In this document: positions 26,133 through 35,455 of the stretch, one piece after another
How positions within the stretch are numbered: the stretch's first letter is position 1
Layout of the letters: every line of letters begins with the position of its first letter
DNA from: CALLMJ01 sp964493765
GTDB lineage: Bacteria; Bacteroidota; Bacteroidia; J057; CALLMJ01
DNA length: 64,000 bases
NCBI GenBank assembly: GCA_964493765.1
Contig: CAZBPK010000146.1
Span: forward strand, 1-64,000
Reading direction: 5' to 3'
Made by a program: the position numbers and the translations under genes
The notes under the pieces: model-generated
Told to the model about the DNA's origin: nothing
Seen by the model: the letters and a program-made list of their open reading frames with translations, nothing else
Database searches by the model: none

Positions 26133-27398
26133 ATGAATAAATTTTTACTTTTACTAGTTTTAAGTTTGGTAATTTTTACAAAATCAGTGATTCATGCACA
26201 AGTTTTGTCTACTGGTGCTGGAACTGGAAATTGGAATGATCCCAATACTTGGAGTTGTACTTGCATTCCATCTGCAACTAGTGATGTAGTAATTCAGGCA
26301 GGGCATACTGTAAATTTGACTTCAAATCAAACCATTGCAAATGTTACCTTACAAGGTTTACTTAGTTTGAATACTAATTCAAGGACACTAACTGTAACAG
26401 GAAATTTTACGGTTACTGGAAATAGTACTATATTTGGTGGAGCGACCAGTAGGGTTATTAATATTGCTGGAAATTTAGAGATCAATAATTCTGCATCCTT
26501 AGCTATGGGTGCATTTAATATGACGGTTACTGGAAACATTATTAACAATGGAACTTTATCCATTAATTCTAATACTGGTGTTAGAACTTTTAATGGTTTA
26601 GTAATCAATAATGGAACATGGACAACTACCACAGTAATAACAAGCACTAACCTTTTATTTAGGAACGGAATCAATAACTTTGGCACTTTCAATGCTGGAG
26701 CTGCACGTTTCACAAATAACAATCAATCAATTGGTGGAACAAATTTAATAACTTTTAATAACCAAGTAATTATTGCTGGTGCAATTACTGTTATTAATAA
26801 TAATCCCAGTTTGGTCTTTAATAACGCTGCTAGTATCGATGGAACAGTGGCTGGTTCTACCTTAACTGCTGGCGCTGGTTCTCAAATTTTCTATGCTTCT
26901 TCTGTAAGACCTATGATTACTGGGGTTTTGGATGCAGGTTCTAATCCTAATACTTTTACTTATAATCGTACAGCGAACCAAGATATAAGGACTGGTGATT
27001 ATTATAATTTAATAATAGAGGGCACTGGTGATAAAGTTTTAAACGGTGCTGGTAATTTAAATATAGTAAACAATATAACTGTAGAAAATACTATTAATCA
27101 ATTGTCTTGTAATGGAAAAAACACTACAACTGCTGGTACTTTCACTTTAAAGTCCACGTTTAATCATACTGAAGGGGTTGTTACCCAGCATCAAATGGGG
27201 AATTTTGTTCTAGATGGTGGGTACTTAGACCTAGGAAACAGTGTTTTAGATGGTTGGGTAATCAACAATGATTTTATTGTAACTTCAAACGGGGGGACAA
27301 TTCATACAGCAGGTGAACCAACCAATGGTTTTACAGTGAATGGTAATACTTACATCAATGGGGCTTTTATTTTTACTCATAATAACGTTTACTCATAA
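26133..27398 (+). CDS. Large repetitive T9SS surface protein, N-terminal fragment (frameshifted)
   Basis: 421 residues ending at a TAA created by a 16-bp tandem duplication. It has a signal peptide (KFLLLLVLSLVIFTKSVIHAQ), then a beta-helix-like region rich in Asn, Thr and Gly. The motif GTGNWNDPNTWSCTCIPSATSDVVIQAGH is seen in many Bacteroidota exported proteins. The repeated strands NLLFRNGINNFGTFNAGAARFTNNNQSIGG recur many times in the second fragment. Removing one 16-bp unit joins this frame exactly to the downstream one (FIFTHNNVNARAFF), giving a single protein of about 1576 residues. Probably a surface adhesin or structural protein exported by T9SS. Confidence 0.85.
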   Translation: MNKFLLLLVLSLVIFTKSVIHAQVLSTGAGTGNWNDPNTWSCTCIPSATSDVVIQAGHTVNLTSNQTIANVTLQGLLSLNTNSRTLTVTGNFTVTGNSTIFGGATSRVINIAGNLEINNSASLAMGAFNMTVTGNIINNGTLSINSNTGVRTFNGLVINNGTWTTTTVITSTNLLFRNGINNFGTFNAGAARFTNNNQSIGGTNLITFNNQVIIAGAITVINNNPSLVFNNAASIDGTVAGSTLTAGAGSQIFYASSVRPMITGVLDAGSNPNTFTYNRTANQDIRTGDYYNLIIEGTGDKVLNGAGNLNIVNNITVENTINQLSCNGKNTTTAGTFTLKSTFNHTEGVVTQHQMGNFVLDGGYLDLGNSVLDGWVINNDFIVTSNGGTIHTAGEPTNGFTVNGNTYINGAFIFTHNNVYS

Positions 27399-27403
27399 TA
27401 ACG
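27372..27403 (+). repeat. 16-bp perfect tandem duplication causing a frameshift
   Basis: Two adjacent identical units, TTTACTCATAATAACG at 27372-27387 and 27388-27403, with a TT of a third copy. One unit restores the reading frame; two units shift it by one base and place a TAA at 27396-27398. Confidence 0.95.
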
Positions 27404-30400
27404 TTAATGCAAGAGCATTTTTTAATGGGTTAGTAACTATTAACATGGGAGGTTCTTGGAACTCCACGGCTGTTACAAGCTTTGAGATCATTAGATTTCG
27501 TGCAAATATCGTAAATAATGGTTCTTTCAATGCTGGAGGAGTTACTTTTGATATTAACAATCAAAATCTAACAGGCAATACATATAACAAAGCTACTGCT
27601 AATATAGAGGGAGTAACACTAGATAATCAAGCTATCGTATATTTAACTTCTAATGGTACTTGTTTAACAGGAACAGGAACATGGCTACAATCCCCCAATT
27701 CTGAACTTTATTTAAGGGGAGATGCAGATGTTACAGTATTTAATGCTTCTGCTGCCCCCAATATCGTTACTTATTATGATAATAAAAATAATCATGCGGT
27801 AAATCCTGGAACGTATTATAATCTAACTATTAATAAGACCGCTGGTAGTGATGCTGATATTGCAGGGACCAATGCTGGAGCAGTTTCTGTGCTTAACAGC
27901 TTAATCGTTCAGAATGGTAGACTTGGACTTAATACTGCAGGAGACCAGATTAATGTGGCTTCAGGAGCAACTACTTTAATTACAGGCGCTTCTTCAGATA
28001 TTTATTTCACAAATGCTACAACAACAGCCGATTTAGCGGTACTAACTATTCAGAATGGCGGTTCTATCTCGGGGAGTGCTACAGGTAATGTTCTTGCATC
28101 CTCTTTTACTACTGCCGGTACAGGAGCCAATTTAGGCAGATGCAATTTTACAGTGAATGGATTAACTACTTTGAATGCTAATCTTAACTTCACTTTAGAT
28201 GATGGTGTAAAAACGTTTGTGGGATTAGTAGATATACTCGCCGGATCTGCTTGGAGCTCTACAATTATTAATACTGCAGGAAATCTTAATTTTAGAGGAG
28301 GTATCAATAGTAATGGAAGTTCTTTTTTAGCGAACAATGCTACCTTCAATACCAATAATCAAGATTTGAATGGTACAACTCCATTAATCTTTAATGGTAC
28401 TGTAACTATTAATGGAGTGCGAGTGAATAACTATACTACCGTAGATTTAGCATCAACAGCAACTTCATTAACAGGTACAGGAGGTGCACAATGGATACAA
28501 CAGCCTAGCTCTTATTTGAAGATTGCTGGTGATGTGAATTCTGTTACCATGGGAACCAGTGCTTTAAATAATACTGTTGAATATTATAATAATGTACAAC
28601 AAAATGTGGGTGCAGGAACTTATCATCACTTACTCATCAATAAATCAGGAAATCGTGCTGATGTTGCAGGGGCTGCTGCCGGCACAATTAACGTGAATGG
28701 CTCATTAGTGGTTCAGCAAGGTGAATTAAGACTCAACAACGTTGGTGATGTTATTGATGTTGCTTCCTCTGCATTTACGTTAATTTCAGGTTCTACTTCT
28801 AGATTAGAGTTTACCGCTGGGGGTACTGCAAATTTAAATGATTTTACTTTCTCCAATTCTGCTGCTATTGGTACAGGAACTTCTACATCTACTGGTAATA
28901 TTACTACCAACACCTTTACCGTTTCAGGAACTGGAACTATGAATTTAGGTAGATGTAATTTTACTACTAATGGTGTAACCAATGTTAATGGCAATTTATC
29001 GCTCAATAGTAATACAGGTGTAAAAATTTTTAACGATTTAGTAACTATTGGCGCCTCTGGTTCATGGACTTCTACTACCATTACAACCACTGCAAATTTA
29101 GTTTTTAGAAATAGCATTGTTAATAATAATACATTTACTGCTGGTGCAGCAACTTTTGACACTAACGACCAATCCATAAGTGGTAATACTTTTAATTTCT
29201 CAGGTCAAATTACGGTTACTGACATAAATCTTACTAACCAAACCACAGTGAATCATACATCTACAGCCGCTGCATCTCTAACAGGTACAGGAACTTGGAC
29301 GCAAGCCGCAAATTCTACTTATAATACTACCGCTTCTACTATCACTATCAATGCAATGAACGCTTCGGCAAGCAATAATACGGTAAATTATAATAGAAAT
29401 AACACACAAACAATATTCCACCCCGTTAATGGAGAATATTTTCATTTAATTCTTTCTAACACATCTGGAAAAACCGCTTCTGCTGGTACAAAAATTATTT
29501 TAGGCAATTTAACGATTAGTGGAACTGCACAACTTAACGTATCTACTAATAACGTTGATTTAGAAATTAGAGGCGATTGGACAAATTCAAGCAATAATGC
29601 TGATGCATTTGTAGAAGGAACTCGTACTGTTACATTTAATGGCTCATCTGCTCAAACTATTTCTAATACAGCAAATCAATCTGGAACTGATTTTTATAAT
29701 CTGGTTATTAATAACTCTTCTTCTACCGGAGTAATTGTTTCGGGTAATGCTGGCTTACATACCCGTATCGTTGCAAATGGAACTTTAACCTTAACCAATG
29801 GTTATGTTTATACAAACTCTAATAATATGATTGTGGTACTTAACAATGGTGGTTCTACTGGTGGTAGTATCAATAGTTTTGTAAATGGTCCTATTAGAAA
29901 AATTGGTAATCAGGCATTTATATTCCCAACAGGGCAAGATGTTTTACCGATGGGTAAAGGACCCGAAGATGTTTGGGCGAGAATAGGTATTTCAGCCCCT
30001 ACTAATAATAATACCCAGTTTACTGCCCAGTACTTCTTTACATCTTATGGCGATATGACCAAAGATGCTACTTTAACTCACGTTTCATTCCATGAATATT
30101 GGACATTAGACAGAGCAGTTACTACTAATGCCGTTCAAGTTACTTTATATTACGAAAGTGCAACTCGTAGTTTTATTACAGATTACACTTCTGGTGATTT
30201 AGTGGTCGCAAGATATACAGCAGGTAATTTCTGGACTTCAGAAGGTCAGTCTGCTAGAAGCAATTCTGATCCAGGTTGGATAACTTCTAATACCGTTACA
30301 AATTTTAGTCCTTTCACTTTTGGTTCTATTACTGGCGGCAATCCTTTCCCCGTTGAATTAGCGAATTTTTCTGCAAATGCTTTATCTAATAAAGTTCAAT

Positions 30401-30879
30401 TAGATTGGACAACCGCTTCTGAAATTAATACAGATTATTTCCAAGTTGAAAAATCTATTGATGGAATCAATTTTGAAAAAGTATTTACTCAAAAAGCCGC
30501 TGGAAATTCTAACATGGCTTTAGATTATCAAGGTTTTGACTATGAGCCATTTAAAGGTATTTCTTACTATCGTTTAAAAACTGTTGATCTTGATGGTAAG
30601 TATGTTTATAGTAATGTTGTAGCTGTAAACTTTCAAAGTGCATTTGCAATTTCTGTTTATCCTAACCCAACGAAAGATCACTTAAATGTTCAATTGTCTG
30701 AAAATTCCAATGAAATACATATTTCAATTTTTGATTTAACTGGAAGATTGGTTTTTGAAGATCACAAACAATATACTAACAAAGTTGAGATTAATACTCA
30801 AAATTGGACTCCCGGTATGTATATTGCTAAAGTTAAAACCCAAAGTGGTGAATTCTCCAAGAAGATTGTAAAAGAGTAA
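27388..30879 (+). CDS. Large repetitive T9SS surface protein, C-terminal fragment with sorting domain
   Basis: About 1163 residues that continue the frame broken at 27398. The open frame begins earlier, with an ATG at 27340, but the residues before 27388 are out-of-frame reading of the upstream part. Three long repeats, roughly 420 bp each, share strands like SWTSTTITTTANLVFRNSI, TFTAGAATFDTNDQSISG, TSTAASLTGTGTW and YYNNVQQNVGAGTYHHLLINK. A C-terminal module with VELANFSANALSNKVQLDWTTASEINTDYF and a T9SS type A sorting domain (VYPNPTKDHLNVQLSEN to the KKIVKE end) mark it for export and surface anchoring. On its own it has no signal peptide. Confidence 0.85.
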   Translation, partial: FTHNNVNARAFFNGLVTINMGGSWNSTAVTSFEIIRFRANIVNNGSFNAGGVTFDINNQNLTGNTYNKATANIEGVTLDNQAIVYLTSNGTCLTGTGTWLQSPNSELYLRGDADVTVFNASAAPNIVTYYDNKNNHAVNPGTYYNLTINKTAGSDADIAGTNAGAVSVLNSLIVQNGRLGLNTAGDQINVASGATTLITGASSDIYFTNATTTADLAVLTIQNGGSISGSATGNVLASSFTTAGTGANLGRCNFTVNGLTTLNANLNFTLDDGVKTFVGLVDILAGSAWSSTIINTAGNLNFRGGINSNGSSFLANNATFNTNNQDLNGTTPLIFNGTVTINGVRVNNYTTVDLASTATSLTGTGGAQWIQQPSSYLKIAGDVNSVTMGTSALNNTVEYYNNVQQNVGAGTYHHLLINKSGNRADVAGAAAGTINVNGSLVVQQGELRLNNVGDVIDVASSAFTLISGSTSRLEFTAGGTANLNDFTFSNSAAIGTGTSTSTGNITTNTFTVSGTGTMNLGRCNFTTNGVTNVNGNLSLNSNTGVKIFNDLVTIGASGSWTSTTITTTANLVFRNSIVNNNTFTAGAATFDTNDQSISGNTFNFSGQITVTDINLTNQTTVNHTSTAAASLTGTGTWTQAANSTYNTTASTITINAMNASASNNTVNYNRNNTQTIFHPVNGEYFHLILSNTSGKTASAGTKIILGNLTISGTAQLNVSTNNVDLEIRGDWTNSSNNADAFVEGTRTVTFNGSSAQTISNTANQSGTDFYNLVINNSSSTGVIVSGNAGLHTRIVANGTLTLTNGYVYTNSNNMIVVLNNGGSTGGSINSFVNGPIRKIGNQAFIFPTGQDVLPMGKGPEDVWARIGISAPTNNNTQFTAQYFFTSYGDMTKDATLTHVSFHEYWTLDRAVTTNAVQVTLYYESATRSFITDYTSGDLVVARYTAGNFWTSEGQSARSNSDPGWITSNTVTNFSPFTFGSITGGNPFPVELANFSANALSNKVQLDWTTASEINTDYFQVEKSIDGINFEKVFTQKAAGNSNMALDYQGFDYEPFKGISYYRLKTVDLDGKYVYSNVVAVNFQSAFAISVYPNPTKDHLNVQLSENSNEIHISIFDLTGRLVFEDHKQYTNKVEINTQNWTPGMYIAKVKTQSGEFSKKIVKE

Positions 30880-30900
30880 TTTCAAGAAATTCTAAAGAAT

Positions 30901-30930
30901 AGGGCAGCCAAAAAGGTTGCCCTAAATTTT
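30901..30930 (+). terminator. Intrinsic terminator of the large T9SS gene
   Basis: AGGGCAGCC (30901-30909) pairs with GGTTGCCCT (30915-30923) across a 5-base A loop, followed by a T-rich tract. Confidence 0.75.
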
Positions 30931-30990
30931 TATACAAAAAACTCTAAAATGAAAATTTTCTATAATTTGCATCCTAAAATTCCCAGTGTT

Positions 30991-31512
30991 ATGAAATTAT
31001 ATTTAAAGTTATTATTTTCAGTTTTATTGATGATTTACTCAAATCATGTTTTTTGCAATAATGTACCTATTTTGAAATCAAACCAAGAGAATATTACCAA
31101 CTCTTCAAAGAAAAGTTTAAAAATTAAAAGAAAGAAACTTGAAAAAGCAAATAGGCATAAATACTATTTATGGGTTTCTATTTTATCATTAGTACTTATA
31201 GGTGGAATTTTTGTATTTATTAATTTTTACCCAAATTTGAGTATGGCATGGGCAATTTCTGGAGTTTTATTGATCATTTTACTTTTAATAAATGCAATAA
31301 GTTTTTTGATATTTTTTTTAGTTTTTAAAAATAAAAAATGGAGCCTAAATAAGAAAAAAATTATCGCATTGATAAGTCAGATTTTACTGGGTTTGTTAAT
31401 TGTTTGGGTTTTTAATTCAAATATTACATTATTGTTATTTTTAGTAAGCCTACCTACTTTAATGTCTTTGATTTTAACCATTTCTTTAATTTTCAATAAA
31501 AGAAATGGTTAA
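30991..31512 (+). CDS. Small membrane protein of unknown function
   Basis: About 173 residues from the ATG at 30991. An earlier ATG at 30949 would add 14 residues ahead of the signal segment. It has a signal-like segment (LKLLFSVLLMIYSNHVFC), a short basic linker (KKSLKIKRKKLEKANRHK), then four hydrophobic helices (YYLWVSILSLVLIGGIFVF; AWAISGVLLIILLLINAISF; ALISQILLGLLIVWVF; a last one ending FNKRNG). I do not recognise the family; similar small proteins with a signal peptide plus basic linker plus helices are common in Bacteroidota. Confidence 0.7.
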   Translation: MKLYLKLLFSVLLMIYSNHVFCNNVPILKSNQENITNSSKKSLKIKRKKLEKANRHKYYLWVSILSLVLIGGIFVFINFYPNLSMAWAISGVLLIILLLINAISFLIFFLVFKNKKWSLNKKKIIALISQILLGLLIVWVFNSNITLLLFLVSLPTLMSLILTISLIFNKRNG

Positions 31513-31562
31513 ATTTTCTTTGATTTGCGATTTAAGATCCCTTCGTATTTTTTAGAAGGATT

Positions 31563-33770
31563 TTAATCATTTTTCAAAATTTTAAATATCATTAACTGCT
31601 CATTTGCATGAACTTTCAATATGTAAAATCCTGATTGATAATTTTGAAGATATATATCTGTATTATATTGATTAACAAATTCTTGAAGTATTAACTGTCC
31701 TTGGATATTATAAATTTGATAGTTAAAATTAGGGGCATTGGTTTGGATCCTCAATATGGAGTTTGTAGGATTAGGAAATATTTTACAATCTAAATGAAAG
31801 GGAACATTGGCAATTTGAGAGGTTGTGAAACCTTGTGGAATTCTATATAAATAAACCCCCCCTTTGGTATTACCTACAAAAATAGAAACACTATCTGAGG
31901 GTTGAAATTTAACAAAATAGGGATTTACAGACTCTGAAATTCTTTCACCAAATAAAATACCTTTATTTATAAAACTTGCAGTATCATTAGGTTCATAGAT
32001 ATGAATTTCACCTTGATAGTTTCCAACTAGTAGTTCAAAAATTCCATCTTGGTTATAATCAAACCAAAAAGGTTTCGCATTAGCAACAAAAGGGTTAAAA
32101 AAGTCTGAAACATCAATTCCTCCCCAATTATAAATAGGGTTTGCCCAAATAGCAGCATTTGCGTTACCTATATTTTCCACAAAAGTAATTTTTCCATTTT
32201 CTCTTCCAATGATTAAATCTAAATCATTATCGTTATCAATATCCGCAAAATGGGGGAAGCAACCTTTTCCTGTTAAGGTTAAGCCTAAATAATCTGTAGA
32301 AGCTAATTGAAAATTGGCAGAACCAGAATTGGAAATATTTTCCATAAATACGATTTTTCCATCATAATGCCCAACAAACAAATCTTGGTCTCCATCATTA
32401 TCAATATCTGCTAAAGCAGCATAAGGAACTTTTAAGTTATCCAAAGTAGTTAAGTTGTTGAATCCTTTATAATTGGAAGTTACTAATTTAAAAATCGGGT
32501 TAGAGTTGTTTGAAATATTTTCATAAAATCTCCATTCTTTACGTTGAGCATAATTTAATCCCGTCCAAATTGTTTTTTGTTGAGTTAGAATGAGTAAATC
32601 TAAATCTCCGTCTCTATCTTCATCCCAAATTATAGGTACAGAATGGCTCCCCCCATCAATGGTATGGTCAAAGAAAATATCTTTTTTTTGTAGTTGAAAG
32701 TTAGGAATATTCTGAGAACCATTATTTTTGTAGAAATGAGCCGCTTCGCCCCAATTGAGGACGTAGGTTGGGTTTGAAGGAGAGGGAAAATCAAGCCCAT
32801 TAACAGCTGCTACTAAATCTTTGAGTCCATCTGCATCTATATCCACATGATACAAAGCAGGGAAATAGTGTAAATTAACGGGAGTATTATAATTTGGAAA
32901 TGTTGTATCTTTTTGAGTAAAATGGGCAAATCTACGGGAGCCTCCATTAATCAGTGCAACTGCATTATTAGGTCCGTCATCTGTAAAAAGTAAATCTATC
33001 AAAGTATCACCATTGAGTTGTAAAGCTAAATAAGCGCCACCGGCGTGCATGGTTTTGTATTCCCCTAAACAAGGCTGGTTTAGTCCCGCTCCTGCATATA
33101 CATCAGAAATTTCTACAAAATGACCCCAGCACATAGAATGTAGTTCTAATTCAAAATTTCCGCATATAGTAGCAACATTTCTATGAAGTTCCAATCTACT
33201 CCCTAATCCGTCTTGTGTTAAGATATCAATATCTCCATCAAAATCTATATCTGCAATAGCTGGAATATCGCCCGATGTTAATTGATATCCATTGGTTTGT
33301 CCTACATTTTTAGACCAAATTTCTTGAGGTATATTTTCAAAACTTAAGTATCCATTTTGCAAAGTAGTATTTTTATAAACAACTATTGTTGCTGGATTGG
33401 CTTTTCTCGTAAATATATCCGGTTGATTATCACAATTGTAGTCTAGAATTAACATCCAATTGGAAATTTCTTTTGGAAATACTGAAATATATTCAGGTGC
33501 AAAACGATACTTGACTTCTCCAGGATTTCCATCATGTATAAAAGTTAATAGTTTCTGATCTTTCCTATCAAAAATGATAATATCTTGCCTACCGTCTTGA
33601 TTTAAGTCTAAATTGTTGAAACGAGGATTATCAAAACCTCCAGTCCATGGGAATGCTATAGTATCAATTCCATGAATTACTTTGAAAGAATTGCTAAGTA
33701 ACTGGGCAATTGAGTAATTATAAACAAGTAAATAAAAAAAAGCAAGTAAAAAATAATTTCGGGATTTCAT
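31563..33770 (-). CDS. Secreted FG-GAP/VCBS-repeat protein with T9SS sorting domain
   Basis: About 735 residues. I chose the ATG at 33770 because the signal peptide (YFLLAFFYLLVYNYSIAQ) directly follows; the longer frame to 33806 overlaps the -7 box at 33784-33791. The body has many FG-GAP/VCBS units with Asp-rich calcium-binding loops such as DLNQDGRQDIIIFD, DIDFDGDIDILTQDG, DIDADGLKDLVAAV, DEDRDGDLDLLIL, DIDNDGDQDLFVG and DIDNDNDLDLIIG. These predict a beta-propeller of about seven blades. The C-terminus (IFPNPTNSILRIQTN to MIFKILKND) is a T9SS type A sorting domain. Likely a cell-surface or secreted binding protein. Confidence 0.92.
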   Translation of the reverse strand: MKSRNYFLLAFFYLLVYNYSIAQLLSNSFKVIHGIDTIAFPWTGGFDNPRFNNLDLNQDGRQDIIIFDRKDQKLLTFIHDGNPGEVKYRFAPEYISVFPKEISNWMLILDYNCDNQPDIFTRKANPATIVVYKNTTLQNGYLSFENIPQEIWSKNVGQTNGYQLTSGDIPAIADIDFDGDIDILTQDGLGSRLELHRNVATICGNFELELHSMCWGHFVEISDVYAGAGLNQPCLGEYKTMHAGGAYLALQLNGDTLIDLLFTDDGPNNAVALINGGSRRFAHFTQKDTTFPNYNTPVNLHYFPALYHVDIDADGLKDLVAAVNGLDFPSPSNPTYVLNWGEAAHFYKNNGSQNIPNFQLQKKDIFFDHTIDGGSHSVPIIWDEDRDGDLDLLILTQQKTIWTGLNYAQRKEWRFYENISNNSNPIFKLVTSNYKGFNNLTTLDNLKVPYAALADIDNDGDQDLFVGHYDGKIVFMENISNSGSANFQLASTDYLGLTLTGKGCFPHFADIDNDNDLDLIIGRENGKITFVENIGNANAAIWANPIYNWGGIDVSDFFNPFVANAKPFWFDYNQDGIFELLVGNYQGEIHIYEPNDTASFINKGILFGERISESVNPYFVKFQPSDSVSIFVGNTKGGVYLYRIPQGFTTSQIANVPFHLDCKIFPNPTNSILRIQTNAPNFNYQIYNIQGQLILQEFVNQYNTDIYLQNYQSGFYILKVHANEQLMIFKILKND

Positions 33771-33783
33771 TGAAATATTTACA

Positions 33784-33791
33784 CAAAAATA
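33784..33791 (-). promoter_or_regulatory. -7 box of the FG-GAP protein gene
   Basis: TATTTTTG on the minus strand, 13 bases before the start codon at 33770. Confidence 0.45.
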
Positions 33792-33916
33792 GAAAAAATA
33801 ATTCAAGTTTTTAAAGATATTGTTTTTTTGTTTATAGTTCTACTTATTATCCCAATTGAGTATGAAACTAGAGGATATGCAATAAAAATTTCAAAATATA
33901 AATTTGATTTTGGTTT

Positions 33917-33932
33917 TACCACTTTTTACCAT
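33917..33932 (-). promoter_or_regulatory. Possible upstream MraZ-type boxes, inverted
   Basis: On the minus strand this reads ATGGTA AAAA GTGGTA, two GTGG-type hexamers with the same 10-bp period as the operator at 34035 but in the opposite direction and about 110 bp upstream. Whether MraZ binds here is inference. The rest of the gap between 33792 and 34034 shows no other feature. Confidence 0.35.
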
Positions 33933-34034
33933 TTTACAACACTTTTAGTTCATATTTGGGTTACAAGGATTTGATAAATTTATGATAATGATTTTAAAAT
34001 TTGATATTCAATGATTTATAATTTTTCCACAATG

Positions 34035-34060
34035 GTGGGAAAAAGTGGTAAATAGTGGTA
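34035..34060 (+). promoter_or_regulatory. MraZ operator: three GTGGGA/GTGGTA boxes
   Basis: GTGGGA (34035-34040), GTGGTA (34045-34050) and GTGGTA (34055-34060), each separated by 4 bases. MraZ is known to bind direct GTGGG-type repeats with 10-bp spacing upstream of its own operon. The last box overlaps the mraZ -7 element, which fits autorepression. Confidence 0.85.
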
Positions 34061-34066
34061 ACTTTG
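34059..34066 (+). promoter_or_regulatory. -7 box of the division/cell-wall operon
   Basis: TAACTTTG, matching TAnnTTTG, 13 bases before the mraZ ATG and sharing two bases with the last MraZ box. Confidence 0.6.
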
Positions 34067-34079
34067 CCACGTTAGATTG

Positions 34080-34529
34080 ATGAAAAAACCTCTATTTGGA
34101 GAATATGATTGCAAAGTTGATGCAAAAGGAAGATTTTTATTTCCTTCTGTGCTACTTTCTTTTTTCTCTGAAGAGGAACAAAATGAATTTGTTATCAATA
34201 AAAGTATGGATTCTTGTTTAGTGCTTTATCCTCAAAAAGTTTGGGAACAAGAAATTGAAAAAATTTACTCTAAAAATCAATTTTTAGAGAAGAATAGAGC
34301 CTTTGCAAGAATGTTTCAAAGTGGTGCTCAACCGGTTCATTTAGATAATCAAAAAAGAATTTTAATTCCTAAAAAACTTTTAGAGGCTTCTGAAATTCAA
34401 AATGATATTGTTTTGATTGGTGCTTATGACCGTATTGAAATTTGGTCTAAAGAAAAGTTTGAAAATTGGTTAAATTCTCATCAACAGGATTTTACAACTT
34501 TATCAGAGGAGGTGATGAAAGATGAATAA
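34080..34529 (+). CDS. mraZ: Transcriptional regulator MraZ
   Basis: 149 residues, two tandem SpoVT/AbrB-like swapped-hairpin repeats. The N-terminal repeat has FGEYDCKVDAKGRFLFPS and the C-terminal repeat has PVHLDNQKRILIPKKLLEAS; each repeat carries the DxxGR/DxQxR-like DNA-binding motif. MraZ forms a ring and represses the division and cell-wall cluster by binding direct GTGG repeats; three such boxes lie immediately upstream. A TTG three bases upstream is in frame, but ATG at 34080 is the natural start. It overlaps rsmH by eight bases. Confidence 0.95.
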   Translation: MKKPLFGEYDCKVDAKGRFLFPSVLLSFFSEEEQNEFVINKSMDSCLVLYPQKVWEQEIEKIYSKNQFLEKNRAFARMFQSGAQPVHLDNQKRILIPKKLLEASEIQNDIVLIGAYDRIEIWSKEKFENWLNSHQQDFTTLSEEVMKDE

Positions 34530-35427
34530 TGTTTATCATATCCCCGCATTAAAAAATGAATGTATTGATTTTCTTCAAATAAAACCCAATGGTGTTTATA
34601 TTGATGCCACCTTTGGAGGGGGCGGTCATTCTTTAGCTATTTTAGAACATTTAACTACTGGTAAACTTTTGGGTTTTGACCAAGACATTAATACTCAAAA
34701 AAATATCCCTATAAACCCTCGTTTCCGCTGGATTAACGATAATTTTTCTAATATCACCCATCAAATTCACCATCAAGGAATTGAAAAAGTTGACGGAATT
34801 CTTGCAGACTTAGGCGTTTCTTTTCATCAATTTGATACTTCTGAAAGAGGCTTTAGTTTTCGTTTTGAAAATGCTGATTTGGATATGAGAATGAATCTCC
34901 ATTCCGATTTAACGGCTGCTAAAGTTTTGAATGAGTATTCTGAAGGCATTCTTGCGGATATTTTTTATTATTATGGTGAAATTAAATCTTCCAAAAAATT
35001 AGCATTTCAGGTTATTCAGTATAGAAAAAATACAAATATTCAGAAAGTTAAGGATTTATTGAATATTTGTTCATATATTTTCCCAGAACATTTAATTAAA
35101 AGTTTTTTGCCTCAAATATTTCAAGCATTAAGAATTGAGGTGAATCAAGAATTAGAACATCTTAAATCTTTTCTTCAACAAACTACTGATTTGCTTAATA
35201 CGGGTGGTAGATTGGTAATTATTAGTTATCACTCCTTAGAAGACAGAATAGTCAAAAATTTTATGAAATCAGGAAATGTTGAGGGGGTTTTAGAAAAAGA
35301 TTTTTATGGAAACCTTCAAGTTCCTTGGAGACTAATTACAAAAAAACCGATTGTGCCTAGTGATGAAGAAATATTTGAAAATCCAAGGTCTAGAAGTGCA
35401 AAATTAAGAGTAGTAGAAAAAATATAA
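34522..35427 (+). CDS. rsmH: 16S rRNA (cytosine1402-N4)-methyltransferase
   Basis: 301 residues. It methylates C1402 of 16S rRNA using S-adenosylmethionine. Motifs are the start NNVYHIPALKNECI, the AdoMet loop DATFGGGGHSLAIL, GFDQDINTQ, the family signature ILADLGVSFHQFDTSERGFSF and SYHSLEDRIVKNFM. The region LRIEVNQELEHLKSFL is also conserved. It is second in the cluster, as is usual, with its start overlapping the mraZ stop. Confidence 0.97.
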   Translation: MNNVYHIPALKNECIDFLQIKPNGVYIDATFGGGGHSLAILEHLTTGKLLGFDQDINTQKNIPINPRFRWINDNFSNITHQIHHQGIEKVDGILADLGVSFHQFDTSERGFSFRFENADLDMRMNLHSDLTAAKVLNEYSEGILADIFYYYGEIKSSKKLAFQVIQYRKNTNIQKVKDLLNICSYIFPEHLIKSFLPQIFQALRIEVNQELEHLKSFLQQTTDLLNTGGRLVIISYHSLEDRIVKNFMKSGNVEGVLEKDFYGNLQVPWRLITKKPIVPSDEEIFENPRSRSAKLRVVEKI

Positions 35428-35455
35428 ATCAAAAAAACAATCAACTAATTTAAAA

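Noticed and set aside
26327..29177. Long minus-strand open frames (26327-26722, 28050-28355, 28713-29177) opposite the repetitive T9SS gene
   Set aside because: Their translations are low-complexity hydrophobic and mirror the Thr/Asn/Gly-rich coding strand; the plus-strand gene has a signal peptide and sorting domain.
31513..31562. Hairpin ATCCCTTC / GAAGGAT between two convergent genes
   Set aside because: Stem has a bulge and no clear T run, so it is too weak to call as a terminator.
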